Shown piece after piece: positions 26,509 through 35,811 of a DNA stretch of 64,000 nucleotides. The stretch comes from Actinokineospora alba (GTDB taxonomy: Bacteria > Actinomycetota > Actinomycetes > Mycobacteriales > Pseudonocardiaceae): NCBI RefSeq assembly GCF_004362515.1, contig NZ_SNXU01000001.1, positions 6,882,001 to 6,946,000 of the forward strand, written 5' to 3'. Numbering within the stretch: position 1 is the stretch's first letter; each line of letters starts with the position of its first letter. The notes under the pieces are model-generated. The model searched no databases, was not told where the DNA came from, and saw only the letters and a program-made list of their open reading frames with translations. Made by a program: the position numbers and the translations under genes.

Positions 26509-26557
26509 TCCACCCGACCCTGTAATGTCTACCCCAACGACGCGGCCCAGCCGCGGC

Positions 26558-26632
26558 GGGCGATTAGCTCAGCGGGAGAGCACTTCGTTCACACCGAAGG
26601 GGTCACTGGTTCGATCCCAGTATCGCCCACCA
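26558..26632 (+). tRNA. tRNA-Val (CAC), island integration site
   Basis: The acceptor GGGCGAT pairs with ATCGCCC, the anticodon stem CTTCG/CGAAG encloses TTCACAC with anticodon CAC, the T arm is GGTTCGATCC, and CCA is encoded (26630-26632). Its 3' half (26587-26630) is repeated imperfectly at 41437-41479, marking it as the attachment site of the genomic island that follows. Confidence 0.96.
26587..26630 (+). repeat. Left attachment repeat (in tRNA-Val 3' half)
   Basis: A 44-bp segment starting GTTCACACCGAAGG and ending ATCGCCCAC. It recurs at 41437-41479 with one substitution and one missing base. It keeps the tRNA intact at the left boundary. Confidence 0.85.
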
Positions 26633-27342
26633 GATTTTTGCTGGTCAGACAGCCTGTCGACGATCTTCGTCGGCAGGCTGTTGATCGTTTTGGGGAGCAG
26701 TAGGGGAGCAGAGGTTCTTTAGATCCACCGGTGTTCGCTGTGAGTTCCGCTCACGCTTGGGGCGAAGCCGCAGGTCGCGGCCTGGAGCGCATTGCTCAGG
26801 CATGTGGGCCGACGTGATCCCTTCGGCATCTCCGAAGGGATCACCGCCGCGCTTTGATCTTGGATCGTATGTGGCTGGAAGCGATCGTGGCGAACTGAGC
26901 CAGGTCCCCGGCACCGCGATGGTCCCCGGGGCACCAGCACCGCCTCGTCGTCGGCCAGTCGTGATGCTGCCCCCCGACCCGTGTCAACGGGGCCAGGCAG
27001 GTGCCGGGAGTCGATGAGCGGGCAGGGTTCACGACGTGATAGTCCGTCTCTGAGCTACAGCTCTGTGCCTAGCCGCCACGGTGGTGGCTGGGAACGAGCG
27101 CGTGAAGATCCGCTGTCACTAGCCGCTGATAGGCCTGCCGATTGCCGCCGCTGGCGAGCTTTCGAGGGCGTGTACGGCTAAAGGACGCACGAACCCGCAC
27201 CCCGGGTTACGAGACATCTCTTAGGCCAACAGAGTGCATTGCTCGAATCGGGTGACGGGTCACAGATAGCGATACGTCGAAAGGCGGACAGCAGATAGAC
27301 AGATCGCGATGCACGAGTACGGCCAAGCGGAGGAGACAAGCC
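26633..27342. other. Left end of island, non-coding
   Basis: In this 710-bp stretch no credible gene is seen. It holds the tRNA terminator hairpin (26649-26681), the GGGGAGCA pair (from 26693), a strong 13-bp-stem hairpin GTGATCCCTTCGG/CCGAAGGGATCAC at 26814-26844, and the presumptive promoter of the Wadjet operon. Two related words, ACAGATAGCGAT (27262) and ACAGATCGCGAT (27299), precede the operon and might be operator half-sites. Confidence 0.5.
26649..26685 (+). terminator. tRNA-Val terminator
   Basis: ACAGCCTGTCGACGA pairs with TCGTCGGCAGGCTGT around a 3-nt loop, 17 bp after the tRNA. A short T-rich stretch follows. Confidence 0.65.
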
Positions 27343-27360
27343 CTGAACGACGACGAGCTA

Positions 27361-28944
27361 GTGGGAGCGTGGGAATCCGCCGGAGCAAAGATCCTTGCCT
27401 TGGCCTCGGCTGGAGCCCTGCCGGGCCAGATGCCCGTCGTCAGGTATCTGGGGTCGAAGCTCGCGCCGTTCTACCGGATCGTGCTTGACGTCCTCTTCGC
27501 CGAGGAGTCACGGCTCGGTCTTCAGCTCTCGACCGCGACCATCACCCAACGGGTCGCCAGTCGCATCGAACTGGCAGCAGGTGGCACGGTCGACTGTCCT
27601 CCGGTCGCGAACCTGCTGGAGCAGCTCCACGAGTGGGGCAACGTCGATCGGATCCACAACACCCACCGCAAGGGCGACTACCAGGAATATCTCAAGCAGG
27701 ATTACCTGTACCAATTGACGCCTGCCGGCACGCTCGTGCACCGTGAGTTGACCCGGATCGACCAGGAGCTCGGTATGACCGGGGCGCTGCAGGCGTCGAT
27801 GCTGCCCGAAGTGCGTCAAGCGCTGATCGCGTTGAGCAACGCGTTCACTGAGACCGATGCGGAGAAGCGCAACCAGGACGCCTACATCGCTTTCACCCGC
27901 GTGGTCAACGGGTTCACGCTGCTGTCCGAGAACGCCAAGCTGTTCGTCCAGGGCCTGAACCGGTCGCTGCACTTGGACTCCGCGGAGAAGGCCGAGTCGT
28001 TCCTGGAGTACAAGACGATGGCCGTCGACTACCTGCAGACCTTCTCGATCGGCATCGCGAAGTTCGCTGCGGGTATCGCCGAAGGCATCGAGGCCGCTGA
28101 GAACTGCGGCCTGCTGGACGTCCTTCCCGAAATCGCCGCCGTCGAGGCGGCGCCCACACCTGGCGTGTCAGCGGTGGACGCGGCCACCCGTGACGCGGAG
28201 ATCATGCGTGAGAGGTGGCTCGGGCTCCGTCGGTGGTTCTTCCACGACGGCGATCAGCAGCCGGTGGTGACCACCCTGGCCGATCGCTCCGTCGACGCCA
28301 TCAGCCGGATCATGACGACCGTTCGGCAGCTCAACGACGAGCGGTTCCACCGGGTGAACCGCAAGGCTGACCTGGTGACGATGGCACGGTGGTTCTCCGA
28401 TCAGGACACCGACGTGGTGTTGCTCTGGCGCGCCGGGTTCAGCCTCTACCCGGCCCGTCACATCGGCGCTCCACACCCGGCTGAAGCCGAGGCTGACATC
28501 CGGCCGGGCGTCAGCTGGTGGGAAGGTGTCACCCCGCCGATTTCGCTACGCCTGCGCACCCAAGGTCCGAGGGCGAGTGGCGGCGTCGCCTCCAGACTGC
28601 CTGATCAACGCATGGCGAAGAAACTCCTCAAAGAACGGCAGCAGGCCGAGGACGCCGTGGTGGAGGCTGCAACCAGATCACTCGCCGGGCGGAGCCCGTG
28701 CCGGTTGTCCAGTCTCTCGCACCTTTCCGCCGCAGAGTTCGACGTGCTGCTCCGCTGCCTGGACGTCGCGTTGGCGAGCCGTGATCACGACGGAGTCCAA
28801 TCCGCGGAAACCAGCGATGGAATGATCAAGGTGATACTCAGGCCACCCGCGCCGGGCGAGTTCACGACCATCGCCACCCCGCGTGGAACCATCGGCATCG
28901 CCGACTTCCATATCACGCTGGAGGATCTGGGAGCGATCCCGTGA
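27361..28944 (+). CDS. jetA: Wadjet JetA-type protein (DUF2397/TIGR02677)
   Basis: A 527-residue protein of the DUF2397 type. The N-terminal winged-helix-like region reads VVRYLGSKLAPFYRIVLDVLF, then VANLLEQLHEWGNVDRIH, the YRxI and WGN signatures of the family. The rest is helical, as expected for a kleisin-like subunit that closes an SMC ring. The only standard start is GTG 27361, but GGAGGAG at 27329-27335 lies 7 bp before an in-frame CTG (27343), which may be the true start. It is the first gene of a four-gene operon, with a 4-bp overlap to the next. The complex restricts circular plasmids. Confidence 0.88.
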   Translation: MGAWESAGAKILALASAGALPGQMPVVRYLGSKLAPFYRIVLDVLFAEESRLGLQLSTATITQRVASRIELAAGGTVDCPPVANLLEQLHEWGNVDRIHNTHRKGDYQEYLKQDYLYQLTPAGTLVHRELTRIDQELGMTGALQASMLPEVRQALIALSNAFTETDAEKRNQDAYIAFTRVVNGFTLLSENAKLFVQGLNRSLHLDSAEKAESFLEYKTMAVDYLQTFSIGIAKFAAGIAEGIEAAENCGLLDVLPEIAAVEAAPTPGVSAVDAATRDAEIMRERWLGLRRWFFHDGDQQPVVTTLADRSVDAISRIMTTVRQLNDERFHRVNRKADLVTMARWFSDQDTDVVLLWRAGFSLYPARHIGAPHPAEAEADIRPGVSWWEGVTPPISLRLRTQGPRASGGVASRLPDQRMAKKLLKERQQAEDAVVEAATRSLAGRSPCRLSSLSHLSAAEFDVLLRCLDVALASRDHDGVQSAETSDGMIKVILRPPAPGEFTTIATPRGTIGIADFHITLEDLGAIP

Positions 28945-30149
28945 TCCTGGAAGAGACCGCGCGTGAGCAGATTCGCCAGGCCGCTCGTTTCCTCGTGCAG
29001 CACTCGGTGCTGCACTCCAACGGACGCAACGCCAAAATGGCAGCACTTGTGCACGACCATGCCAAGGTGCTCAAAACGTGGTTCGAAGAATACCTCGGCT
29101 GGCCGTTGGTGATCGAGCGGGACGTCATCCGTTTGGTCAAGGTGCCCGCACCTCTAGCGGTGGCGCATCGGGACGACGCGCCCTCCGCACGCTGCTGCAC
29201 CCTCTTTTGCCTGCTGCTTGCCAGCGCGGAGGACGCAGGTGCGCAGACGGTCATCTCCGAACTCGCCAAGGCAGTCGCCACGATCTCCGTGGCCACGACC
29301 GGGATTTCGGTATTCGACCCGGCGGAGTACTCCGAGCGCAAGGCGCTCGTTCAGGCGATCCGGTTGATGACCGAGCACGGCGTGCTGGTTCCCGTGCAGG
29401 ACAACGCCTCAACGCGTGATGACGAGAATAGGTACGTCGAGTCCGAAGGAAACGCGCTCTACGACGTTGACCACCGCACGGCGGCGCTGCTGCTCACCTG
29501 CCCGACTCCGCCGACCAGAGCGCTCGTGGCACGGGAAATCACCCGGCAGTCCTATCCGGACACAGCAGAGGGCGCCAGCAGGATGCGACGGCACGCCATC
29601 ATGCGCCGCCTGGTCGACCAGCCAGTGATGTACTTCAACGAGCTACCGGAAGACCAACTGGACTACTTCCGCAACCAGCGCCCGCTCTTCGTGCGCCAGC
29701 TGCGGGAGATGCTCGACACGCGCCTCGAAGTTCGTGCCGAGGGCGCCGCCGTCATCGACGAAGAGCTAACCGACCTCACCTTTCCCAAGGACACCAAGGA
29801 CCCGTTCGCCGCACTGCTCTTCGCCTCCGCCCTCGCGGAGGAACCGAATGCGGCGGACTCAGCTCACCTGGTGACAGTCGAGGCGCTGGCCAGGATCGCG
29901 GCGCGCACCGCTCCGCACCTCCAGGCCCGAGGCATCAAAGCGAGCAGCCCCAAAGAGGTTCAACAAGCTGCACTCACCATCCTCAACAAACTCCGGCTGG
30001 TCGAACTGTTGGAGGACGGCGGTCTCCGCACGCTGCCCGCGCTCGGCCGATACCGTAACGTCCCCGAGCCGCTCGCACCCGAACAACAACCTGCGCCGGC
30101 GCTCTTCGCGCTGCCCGGCGACGAGGAACCCGATGTCATCCAGTCCTGA
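28941..30149 (+). CDS. jetB: Wadjet JetB-type protein (DUF2398/TIGR02678)
   Basis: A 402-residue DUF2398 protein starting at GTG 28941 within the stop codon of the previous gene. The N-terminus carries the family pattern RQAARFLVQHSVLHSNGRN and then WFEEYLGWPLVIERDVIRL. The mid-region has LLTCPTPPTRALVAREI and PVMYFNELPEDQLDYF. The last 40 residues are Pro/Glu-rich. By analogy with MukE-like KITE subunits, it should bind the kleisin and regulate the ATPase. Its end overlaps the start of the SMC gene by 17 bp, indicating translational coupling within the Wadjet operon. Confidence 0.88.
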   Translation: MILEETAREQIRQAARFLVQHSVLHSNGRNAKMAALVHDHAKVLKTWFEEYLGWPLVIERDVIRLVKVPAPLAVAHRDDAPSARCCTLFCLLLASAEDAGAQTVISELAKAVATISVATTGISVFDPAEYSERKALVQAIRLMTEHGVLVPVQDNASTRDDENRYVESEGNALYDVDHRTAALLLTCPTPPTRALVAREITRQSYPDTAEGASRMRRHAIMRRLVDQPVMYFNELPEDQLDYFRNQRPLFVRQLREMLDTRLEVRAEGAAVIDEELTDLTFPKDTKDPFAALLFASALAEEPNAADSAHLVTVEALARIAARTAPHLQARGIKASSPKEVQQAALTILNKLRLVELLEDGGLRTLPALGRYRNVPEPLAPEQQPAPALFALPGDEEPDVIQS

Positions 30150-33100
30150 CTCCGACCAGTGGCGGAACGAACAACTTGCGGTGCTGCTATCAGGTGCCCC
30201 ACCGATTCCCACAAGTACCCGGTTCAAGCCGTTGCGCGTGGGTCTGGTGGGCATCTGGCAGTACGGCAACGAGGAGTTTCACTTCCACGACGGACGCCTG
30301 ATCCTCAACGGCCGCAATGGCAGCGGTAAGACCAAGGTGCTGGAGGTGACCAGCCCGTTCCTTCTCGACGCGAACCTGTCCGCGCGGCGACTCGACCCGT
30401 TCGGCAACAACGCGCGGTCCATGCGGGAGAATCTTCTCTACGGCGGTCTCAAGCACCAGATCGGTTACGTCTGGTGCGAGTACGGGCGCATCACCGACGA
30501 CGGCGGCACCGAGTATCGCACGATCGGTGCTGGCATGCGGGCACGTGACACGAAGCCCGGAGCACCGGAGTCCTGGTACTTCATCACCCCGCTGCGTGTC
30601 GGCGTGGACTTCAGCCTGTACGACAACTCTGACCGGCCGTTCGACGAGGGCGACCTCACCAAGCAACTGGGTGAGTCCGACGACACCGTTTTCACCACCG
30701 CCGAGCACTACAAGAACAAGCTCGCGCGCGACTTGTTCGGCCTGAGTCCGCAACGCCTGCACAGCCTGGTGGAGCTGCTGATCATTCTGCGTAGGCCGAA
30801 ACTGAGCGAGAACCTCAGCATCGAACGCCTGGAGGAGATCCTCTCCAACGGGCTGCCGCCGATCGACGAAGAGCTGGTCGCCGGGCTCGCCAAGAACTTC
30901 GATGACCTCAAGCGGGACGAGGAAGACCTCAAGCGGTTCGAAAAGGCTCAGGTCGAGGTCGATCTCTTCCTCGACAGCTACCGCACGTACGCGCGGCGGA
31001 TGACCAAGCACGTCACCAACGACGTGCGCGAGGCCGACAAGAAGTACCGCGACGTGCTCAACCGCGGCAAGCAGGCAGCGCGCAATCTCCACACCACCGA
31101 AGGCGCCATCACCAAAGCAGATTCCGACATGGAACGGCTCGGCGGCGAACAGACCGCGCTGCGCGGCAGGATCCGCGCGCTCGAGACCAGCCCGGAGATG
31201 AAGAGCCGAGAGACACTCACCAGGCTCAAGGACGAAGCTGATGAAGCAGCGCGCGTAGCCATGACGGCGAAGCTCAACACAGCCAGAGTCGCCAGCCAGC
31301 TACTCACCGTCCGGCGAGAGCTCGGTGAGGCTGAGAAAAGGCTCACCAGCGCTCGCAAGGAGGTTTCCGCGGCCGAGACACACACTCGCGATCAGGCAAA
31401 ACACGCGGGACTTCGCCAAGAGGTCGAGTCCGAAGTGGACGGGCTTCACACGAACACGATGACCGCACAGAAGAACGTGCAGAGCTACATCGGGGCTCGG
31501 CAGGCAGTGGTGTCGGAGACGCGTCGGTTGCAGCGCGAGCAGCAGGAAGTCCAGGTAGTGGTCAATCGAGTGCAGGAAAAGCACGACGACCTGGCCGCAC
31601 GCAGGACCGGGGCCGCCGAGAGGGTACTGGAACTCGAGTCGGATCTCGACAAGCAAGTTGAGTGGCTGTCCAAGGCGATCGTGTCGTGGTCCGGACAGTG
31701 CGTCGAATGCCGGCTCACCGATGAGCAGGTCACCCAGCTCATCGAATCGGTGAACCTCGCTGGTGAACGGGAGGCTCCCCGGCTGGCCGATCTGATCGCG
31801 GAACACGTGAGCCACGCTCGGTCCGGACTGCTGGAACGTCGCAGTTTGAAGAGCGCCGAGCGGACCACATTGTCGCGCGAGCGCGAAACCGTGACGGCGC
31901 AACGACAACATGTGGCGGCCGAGACCGACCCACCGCCGCCTGCTCCGCTGGTCGCCCGCCGCGACCGCGCAGGGTTGCCTGGAGCGCCGCTGTGGCGTCT
32001 GGTCGACTTCCACCGTGAGGTCGCGGACGACGCACGAACGGGCATCGAGGCGGCTCTGCTCGGATCAGGGCTGCTGGACGCCTGGGTCACCCCGGACGGC
32101 ACCCTGGTGGACGCCGAGAGCTGGGACGCGATCCTGCTGCCGGATCCCGCACGAGCCAGCGGCCTTTCGCTGACGAGCCTGCTGCACGCCGTGACCCATG
32201 AGACTGTCCCGGAAGCCGTGGTCTCCGACGTCCTCGCCAGCATTGCCGTGGTCGTTGAAGATACTGCGGGCGATGAGGTTCAGCCGTGGGTCTCGCCCGA
32301 CGGCCGCTGGGCGATCGGCCCGGTTCGCGGGCGTTCCGGCCAGGCTCAGGCGAGCTACATCGGGGTGGCCGCGCGGGAAGCCGCCCGGCAACGCAGGCTC
32401 GCCGAACTCGACCACCAGGTCGCGGAACTCGCCGGGTTGATCTCAGCCCTGGACGCAGACCTGCAGGCATTCGACAACCGGCTGCTCATGCTCGCCGAGG
32501 AACAGCGCAGTCGGCCCACCGAAAACGCTGTCCTCGCTGTCCATGGCGAGCTGTCGATCGCCCGCAACCACGACGAGCAGCTCAGCATCGAGCTCGGAAA
32601 GTCCGCATTGCGGCTCGGCACTGTCAAGACCACCCTTAGCCGAATCACCGAGGTGCTTCGCGCCTACGCGGCCAAGCACCTCACCCCGACCACACCTAGT
32701 CAACTGGACGCGGTGAGTGCGGCTCTGAGAGATCTGGAGATCGCCCTCGAACGGTTCGTGGCGAAGATCGGCATCGTCTTGCTCCTGGCAGAGCAGCACG
32801 ATGATCTCATCGAACGAGCCGACCAACTGGCACAGAACCGCAGCGAGCTCGCCGGGCAGTTCGCAGTCGCCGAAGAACACGCTGGCAAACTGCAAGCGGA
32901 GCTCCAAGAGAGGCATCAACTGCTCGATGTCGGTATCCAGGAGACGTTGACGCGGCTGGAGGGCGTGCAGAACGTGCTGGACGGGTCCGAGCGGGAGAGC
33001 AAAGCGCTCACTACTCGAAGGCAGGAGCTGGGTGAAGAGCGCGGCTCGTTCAAGCACGCGGTCGAGACGCTCACAGCGGAGGCTGACAGGCTGCAGGGGC

Positions 33101-34269
33101 TGCTGCAGACCGCGCTCGCGGAGTTCCGGCGAGCCCGCGACCGTGGCTTTCTCGACCTGGCTGGCGCTTCGAGTACCGACCAGGCGTCCGACGACCTCGC
33201 CGAAGCGGCTCGCGTTCACTCGTTGCTGTCCGGGGAGCAGTCTGACGAGGCTGCCAGGAACACCGCCCGCAACGACGTCGACGGCCAGTTCCGTGTGCTG
33301 CAAAGGGAGATCGAGGGACCAGATTGGCGCCCATGGGGTGACAACGACGGGGATCTCTTCGTAGTCCAGGTGACCTTCAACCACGCCGACCACTCCATGT
33401 CCGCCCTCCGGGAGCTGATCGCCGACGAGATCGACACCCGCAGCACGTTCGTGCAGGCGAAGGAACGCAAGCTGTTCTCCGAGGTGCTGCTCGGCTCAAT
33501 GGGCGAGCACCTGCGCCAGCGCCGCCTCGACGCAGACATGCTGGTCAAGGAGATGGACGCGCAGCTGCAGAAGCACCCCACCGCGTCCGAGATGCGGATG
33601 AGCATCAAGTGGGTGCCCGCGGAGAAGGCCGGCAAACGAGTCCACGACGCGATCAAGCTGCTCGACCGCGGGAAGACGAGCTTCCTGGCCGAGGACGCAC
33701 GGGACGCGCTGATCGAGTTCCTCGGCGAACAGGTGAAGGAGGCGCGCCAGCGGGCCGAGTTCGGTGACTGGAAGACCCACCTCTCCGAGGCGCTCGACTA
33801 TCGCCGCTGGTCTGAGTTCAAGCTGCAGGTCGTATACCACGACAGTCCGAAGCCCGTCGATCTCACCGATGAGCTGCATAAACGGAAGTCCGGCGGCGAA
33901 AAAGCCTCGTTGCTGCAACTACCGATGTTCGCCGCGGCCGCTGCCCACTACGCGGGCGCTGCCGCGACGTCGCCACGGCCGATCTACCTGGACGAGGCGT
34001 TCGCCGGCATCGACGCGGAGATGCGGGCGAGCTGTATGGGCTTGTTGACTGGCTTCGATCTTGACTTCGTCATGGCAAGCCACGACGAGAAGGGATTCCA
34101 CACAACGGTTCCCGGCCTTATGACGTACGTGCTCCGCCGCGATCCGAAGATCTTCGGCGTGCTTGCCACACCCATCGTGTGGGACGGCACTCGGCGATAC
34201 CGGTTGGAGGACAGGTCGCTGCGGTCCGGCCCGCCGCCCTCGATCCTCGATGCGGACGAACCGGCATGA
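30133..34269 (+). CDS. jetC: Wadjet JetC-type SMC ATPase (TIGR02680)
   Basis: A 1378-residue MukB/SMC-like ATPase. Walker A (GRNGSGKT) is at residues 60-67, preceded by the family motif VGIWQYGNEEFHF. Long coiled-coil helices fill about residues 270-1150, with a Pro-rich interruption and small globular insert near 600-760 in the hinge position. The ABC signature KSGGEKASLLQLP is near residue 1252 and Walker B (IYLDEAFAGID) near 1285. All ATPase motifs look intact. JetC extrudes DNA loops to detect small circular DNA, and JetD then cleaves. Adjacent genes overlap by 17 and 4 bp. Confidence 0.93.
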   Translation: MSSSPDSDQWRNEQLAVLLSGAPPIPTSTRFKPLRVGLVGIWQYGNEEFHFHDGRLILNGRNGSGKTKVLEVTSPFLLDANLSARRLDPFGNNARSMRENLLYGGLKHQIGYVWCEYGRITDDGGTEYRTIGAGMRARDTKPGAPESWYFITPLRVGVDFSLYDNSDRPFDEGDLTKQLGESDDTVFTTAEHYKNKLARDLFGLSPQRLHSLVELLIILRRPKLSENLSIERLEEILSNGLPPIDEELVAGLAKNFDDLKRDEEDLKRFEKAQVEVDLFLDSYRTYARRMTKHVTNDVREADKKYRDVLNRGKQAARNLHTTEGAITKADSDMERLGGEQTALRGRIRALETSPEMKSRETLTRLKDEADEAARVAMTAKLNTARVASQLLTVRRELGEAEKRLTSARKEVSAAETHTRDQAKHAGLRQEVESEVDGLHTNTMTAQKNVQSYIGARQAVVSETRRLQREQQEVQVVVNRVQEKHDDLAARRTGAAERVLELESDLDKQVEWLSKAIVSWSGQCVECRLTDEQVTQLIESVNLAGEREAPRLADLIAEHVSHARSGLLERRSLKSAERTTLSRERETVTAQRQHVAAETDPPPPAPLVARRDRAGLPGAPLWRLVDFHREVADDARTGIEAALLGSGLLDAWVTPDGTLVDAESWDAILLPDPARASGLSLTSLLHAVTHETVPEAVVSDVLASIAVVVEDTAGDEVQPWVSPDGRWAIGPVRGRSGQAQASYIGVAAREAARQRRLAELDHQVAELAGLISALDADLQAFDNRLLMLAEEQRSRPTENAVLAVHGELSIARNHDEQLSIELGKSALRLGTVKTTLSRITEVLRAYAAKHLTPTTPSQLDAVSAALRDLEIALERFVAKIGIVLLLAEQHDDLIERADQLAQNRSELAGQFAVAEEHAGKLQAELQERHQLLDVGIQETLTRLEGVQNVLDGSERESKALTTRRQELGEERGSFKHAVETLTAEADRLQGLLQTALAEFRRARDRGFLDLAGASSTDQASDDLAEAARVHSLLSGEQSDEAARNTARNDVDGQFRVLQREIEGPDWRPWGDNDGDLFVVQVTFNHADHSMSALRELIADEIDTRSTFVQAKERKLFSEVLLGSMGEHLRQRRLDADMLVKEMDAQLQKHPTASEMRMSIKWVPAEKAGKRVHDAIKLLDRGKTSFLAEDARDALIEFLGEQVKEARQRAEFGDWKTHLSEALDYRRWSEFKLQVVYHDSPKPVDLTDELHKRKSGGEKASLLQLPMFAAAAAHYAGAAATSPRPIYLDEAFAGIDAEMRASCMGLLTGFDLDFVMASHDEKGFHTTVPGLMTYVLRRDPKIFGVLATPIVWDGTRRYRLEDRSLRSGPPPSILDADEPA

Positions 34270-35564
34270 CGGTGCGACGTATCACCGACCCCGCACTGCT
34301 CGCATGGGCGAAAACCCCTGGCGGCGAGGAGTTCTGCACAAAGGCTCAGGAGAAGCTCGCCAAGGGCCGGAAGCTCGACAAGTGGCTCAGGTACAAGGTG
34401 AGCGCGACAAACCTGGCAGACTTGCGGGCGTTGTTCGGCCACGATGAAGGTGTCGTCAACGCGACCGGTGTGCAGCTACGCAAGGCTGACACGGCGTTGC
34501 GCCGCACCAGGTTCAGCATCGGCATCCACTTGCTGCTCGTCTCCGTGGGCAAGCCAGTCATCAGCTCGCAGGCGCGAAAGCGTCACCAGGACCGCCTGAA
34601 CAGGCTGCGCGTGGCCGAGGAACGTTGCCTCCTTTGGGAGGTGATGCGTCCTGTGCCACAGCTAGATCGAGAACGGCACCTGCTCGAAACGCTCGACCTG
34701 GGCACCACATCTCAGGTACCTGAATGCTCGGCGACCGTGACGAAGTCGTGGTCCACCTACGAAGCGGCGATCAGAGCAGGTGCCTACTGGTACCCAGAGT
34801 CGCTGACGCATGTGCCGTGGGAAAAAGAGGTGGCTTCCAACGCCCTCAGCGGCTCCAAGAAGTGGACCATGTCTCAACTGCAGGCGTTCAGCCGACTCGT
34901 GGGCACAGGTCTCAAGGAGGCCATGCAGTGGACCGATGCTCTGATCCGGGTCGCCGGACCACTCACGTGGACGAACCAAACGCCCATCGCCGACGCAAGC
35001 CTCGCCACGCCGTGGATCGATATCCCCGCACAAGGTTCGCTCGAATCCGGCGAACTGCATTGCTCCGCTGACGGTGTGCTGCTGGTGGAGAACATCACCA
35101 CGTTCGAACACCTTCGCCGCAACACCGATCTCACTCAGACCTGGCTCTGTGTGTGGCTCGAAGGCAACATCAGCAAAGGTCTCATCCCGTTCCTCCGGCA
35201 CATCGCCCCACGACATGTCGCCGCGTGGTGTGATCTCGACCCAGACGGCATCGAGATCGTTCAAAGCGTGGAGAAAGGACTCGAACGCAAAGTGGTCCCA
35301 GTTGGGATGTCGCCCGAAATCTGGACCAACGGCACCAAACTCGCGGAGAAGACACCGGACGCACACCTAACTTGGCAGCGCATGGCGGCCGAACTCGCCG
35401 AGACCGGCCCCGAGTCGCTCCGTTCGCTCGCAGCGGCCATCGCCATCACCGGCCGGCGCTGCGAGCAGGAGAGCATCCAGTTCGAGACCACTCCTGCAGT
35501 CGTGCAACAGCTCAAGCAACTCGTTGCTGGACAAAGTTCCTCGGCTGAAGAAGGTCGCGGTTAA
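34266..35564 (+). CDS. jetD: Wadjet JetD-type Toprim nuclease subunit
   Basis: The product has 432 residues from ATG 34266, which overlaps the jetC stop by 4 bp. The C-terminal third looks like a topoisomerase VI subunit A-type Toprim domain: LVENITTFEHL supplies the catalytic Glu, and AAWCDLDPDGIEIV supplies the Asp-x-Asp metal site. The N-terminal half is helical and basic. In Wadjet this subunit is the plasmid-cutting nuclease. The usual WGDID form of the metal motif reads WCDLD here. The partner genes are of the DUF2397/DUF2398 kind, so the JetD subtype should be checked against its partners. Confidence 0.85.
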   Translation: MTVRRITDPALLAWAKTPGGEEFCTKAQEKLAKGRKLDKWLRYKVSATNLADLRALFGHDEGVVNATGVQLRKADTALRRTRFSIGIHLLLVSVGKPVISSQARKRHQDRLNRLRVAEERCLLWEVMRPVPQLDRERHLLETLDLGTTSQVPECSATVTKSWSTYEAAIRAGAYWYPESLTHVPWEKEVASNALSGSKKWTMSQLQAFSRLVGTGLKEAMQWTDALIRVAGPLTWTNQTPIADASLATPWIDIPAQGSLESGELHCSADGVLLVENITTFEHLRRNTDLTQTWLCVWLEGNISKGLIPFLRHIAPRHVAAWCDLDPDGIEIVQSVEKGLERKVVPVGMSPEIWTNGTKLAEKTPDAHLTWQRMAAELAETGPESLRSLAAAIAITGRRCEQESIQFETTPAVVQQLKQLVAGQSSSAEEGRG

Positions 35565-35811
35565 GGATGAGGTCGAGCAAGCGAGCAGCTTTGCCTCGAC
35601 GGCGTGCACGGCGTCGGCACCGTCGACCCACCTCGCGGGTGGAGGGTCGATCTCTGCGACCCGCACGAGCGCGCGGGGCGAGCTTGGTGGGCCGCCGTCG
35701 CGCTTCCCGCGCATGCCGAGCGAGGCGACGGCCGCAGTGGTGCATATCTTTCCGCGTCCAGCGCCCCCAGGTGCTCTAAGGTTAGAGATTCTGCGCCGAC
35801 GAAGGAGGCAC
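35565..35811. promoter_or_regulatory. Spacer between the two defence modules with palindrome
   Basis: This 247-bp gap has no credible gene. At 35774-35787 lies a perfect palindrome, CTCTAA-GG-TTAGAG, 25 bp upstream of the next start codon, which is preceded by AAGGAGG. This placement suits a repressor operator overlapping a promoter for the second module. Confidence 0.5.

Noticed and set aside
26645..27181. Small frames in the left end of the island as integrase or excisionase candidates
   Set aside because: None contains tyrosine-recombinase R-H-R-Y motifs or a helix-turn-helix typical of excisionases.
35524..35811. Extended N-terminus of the kinase-helicase protein overlapping jetD
   Set aside because: ATG 35812 has an ideal AAGGAGG site and begins the kinase-like fold. 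The extension is low in secondary structure and overlaps jetD.
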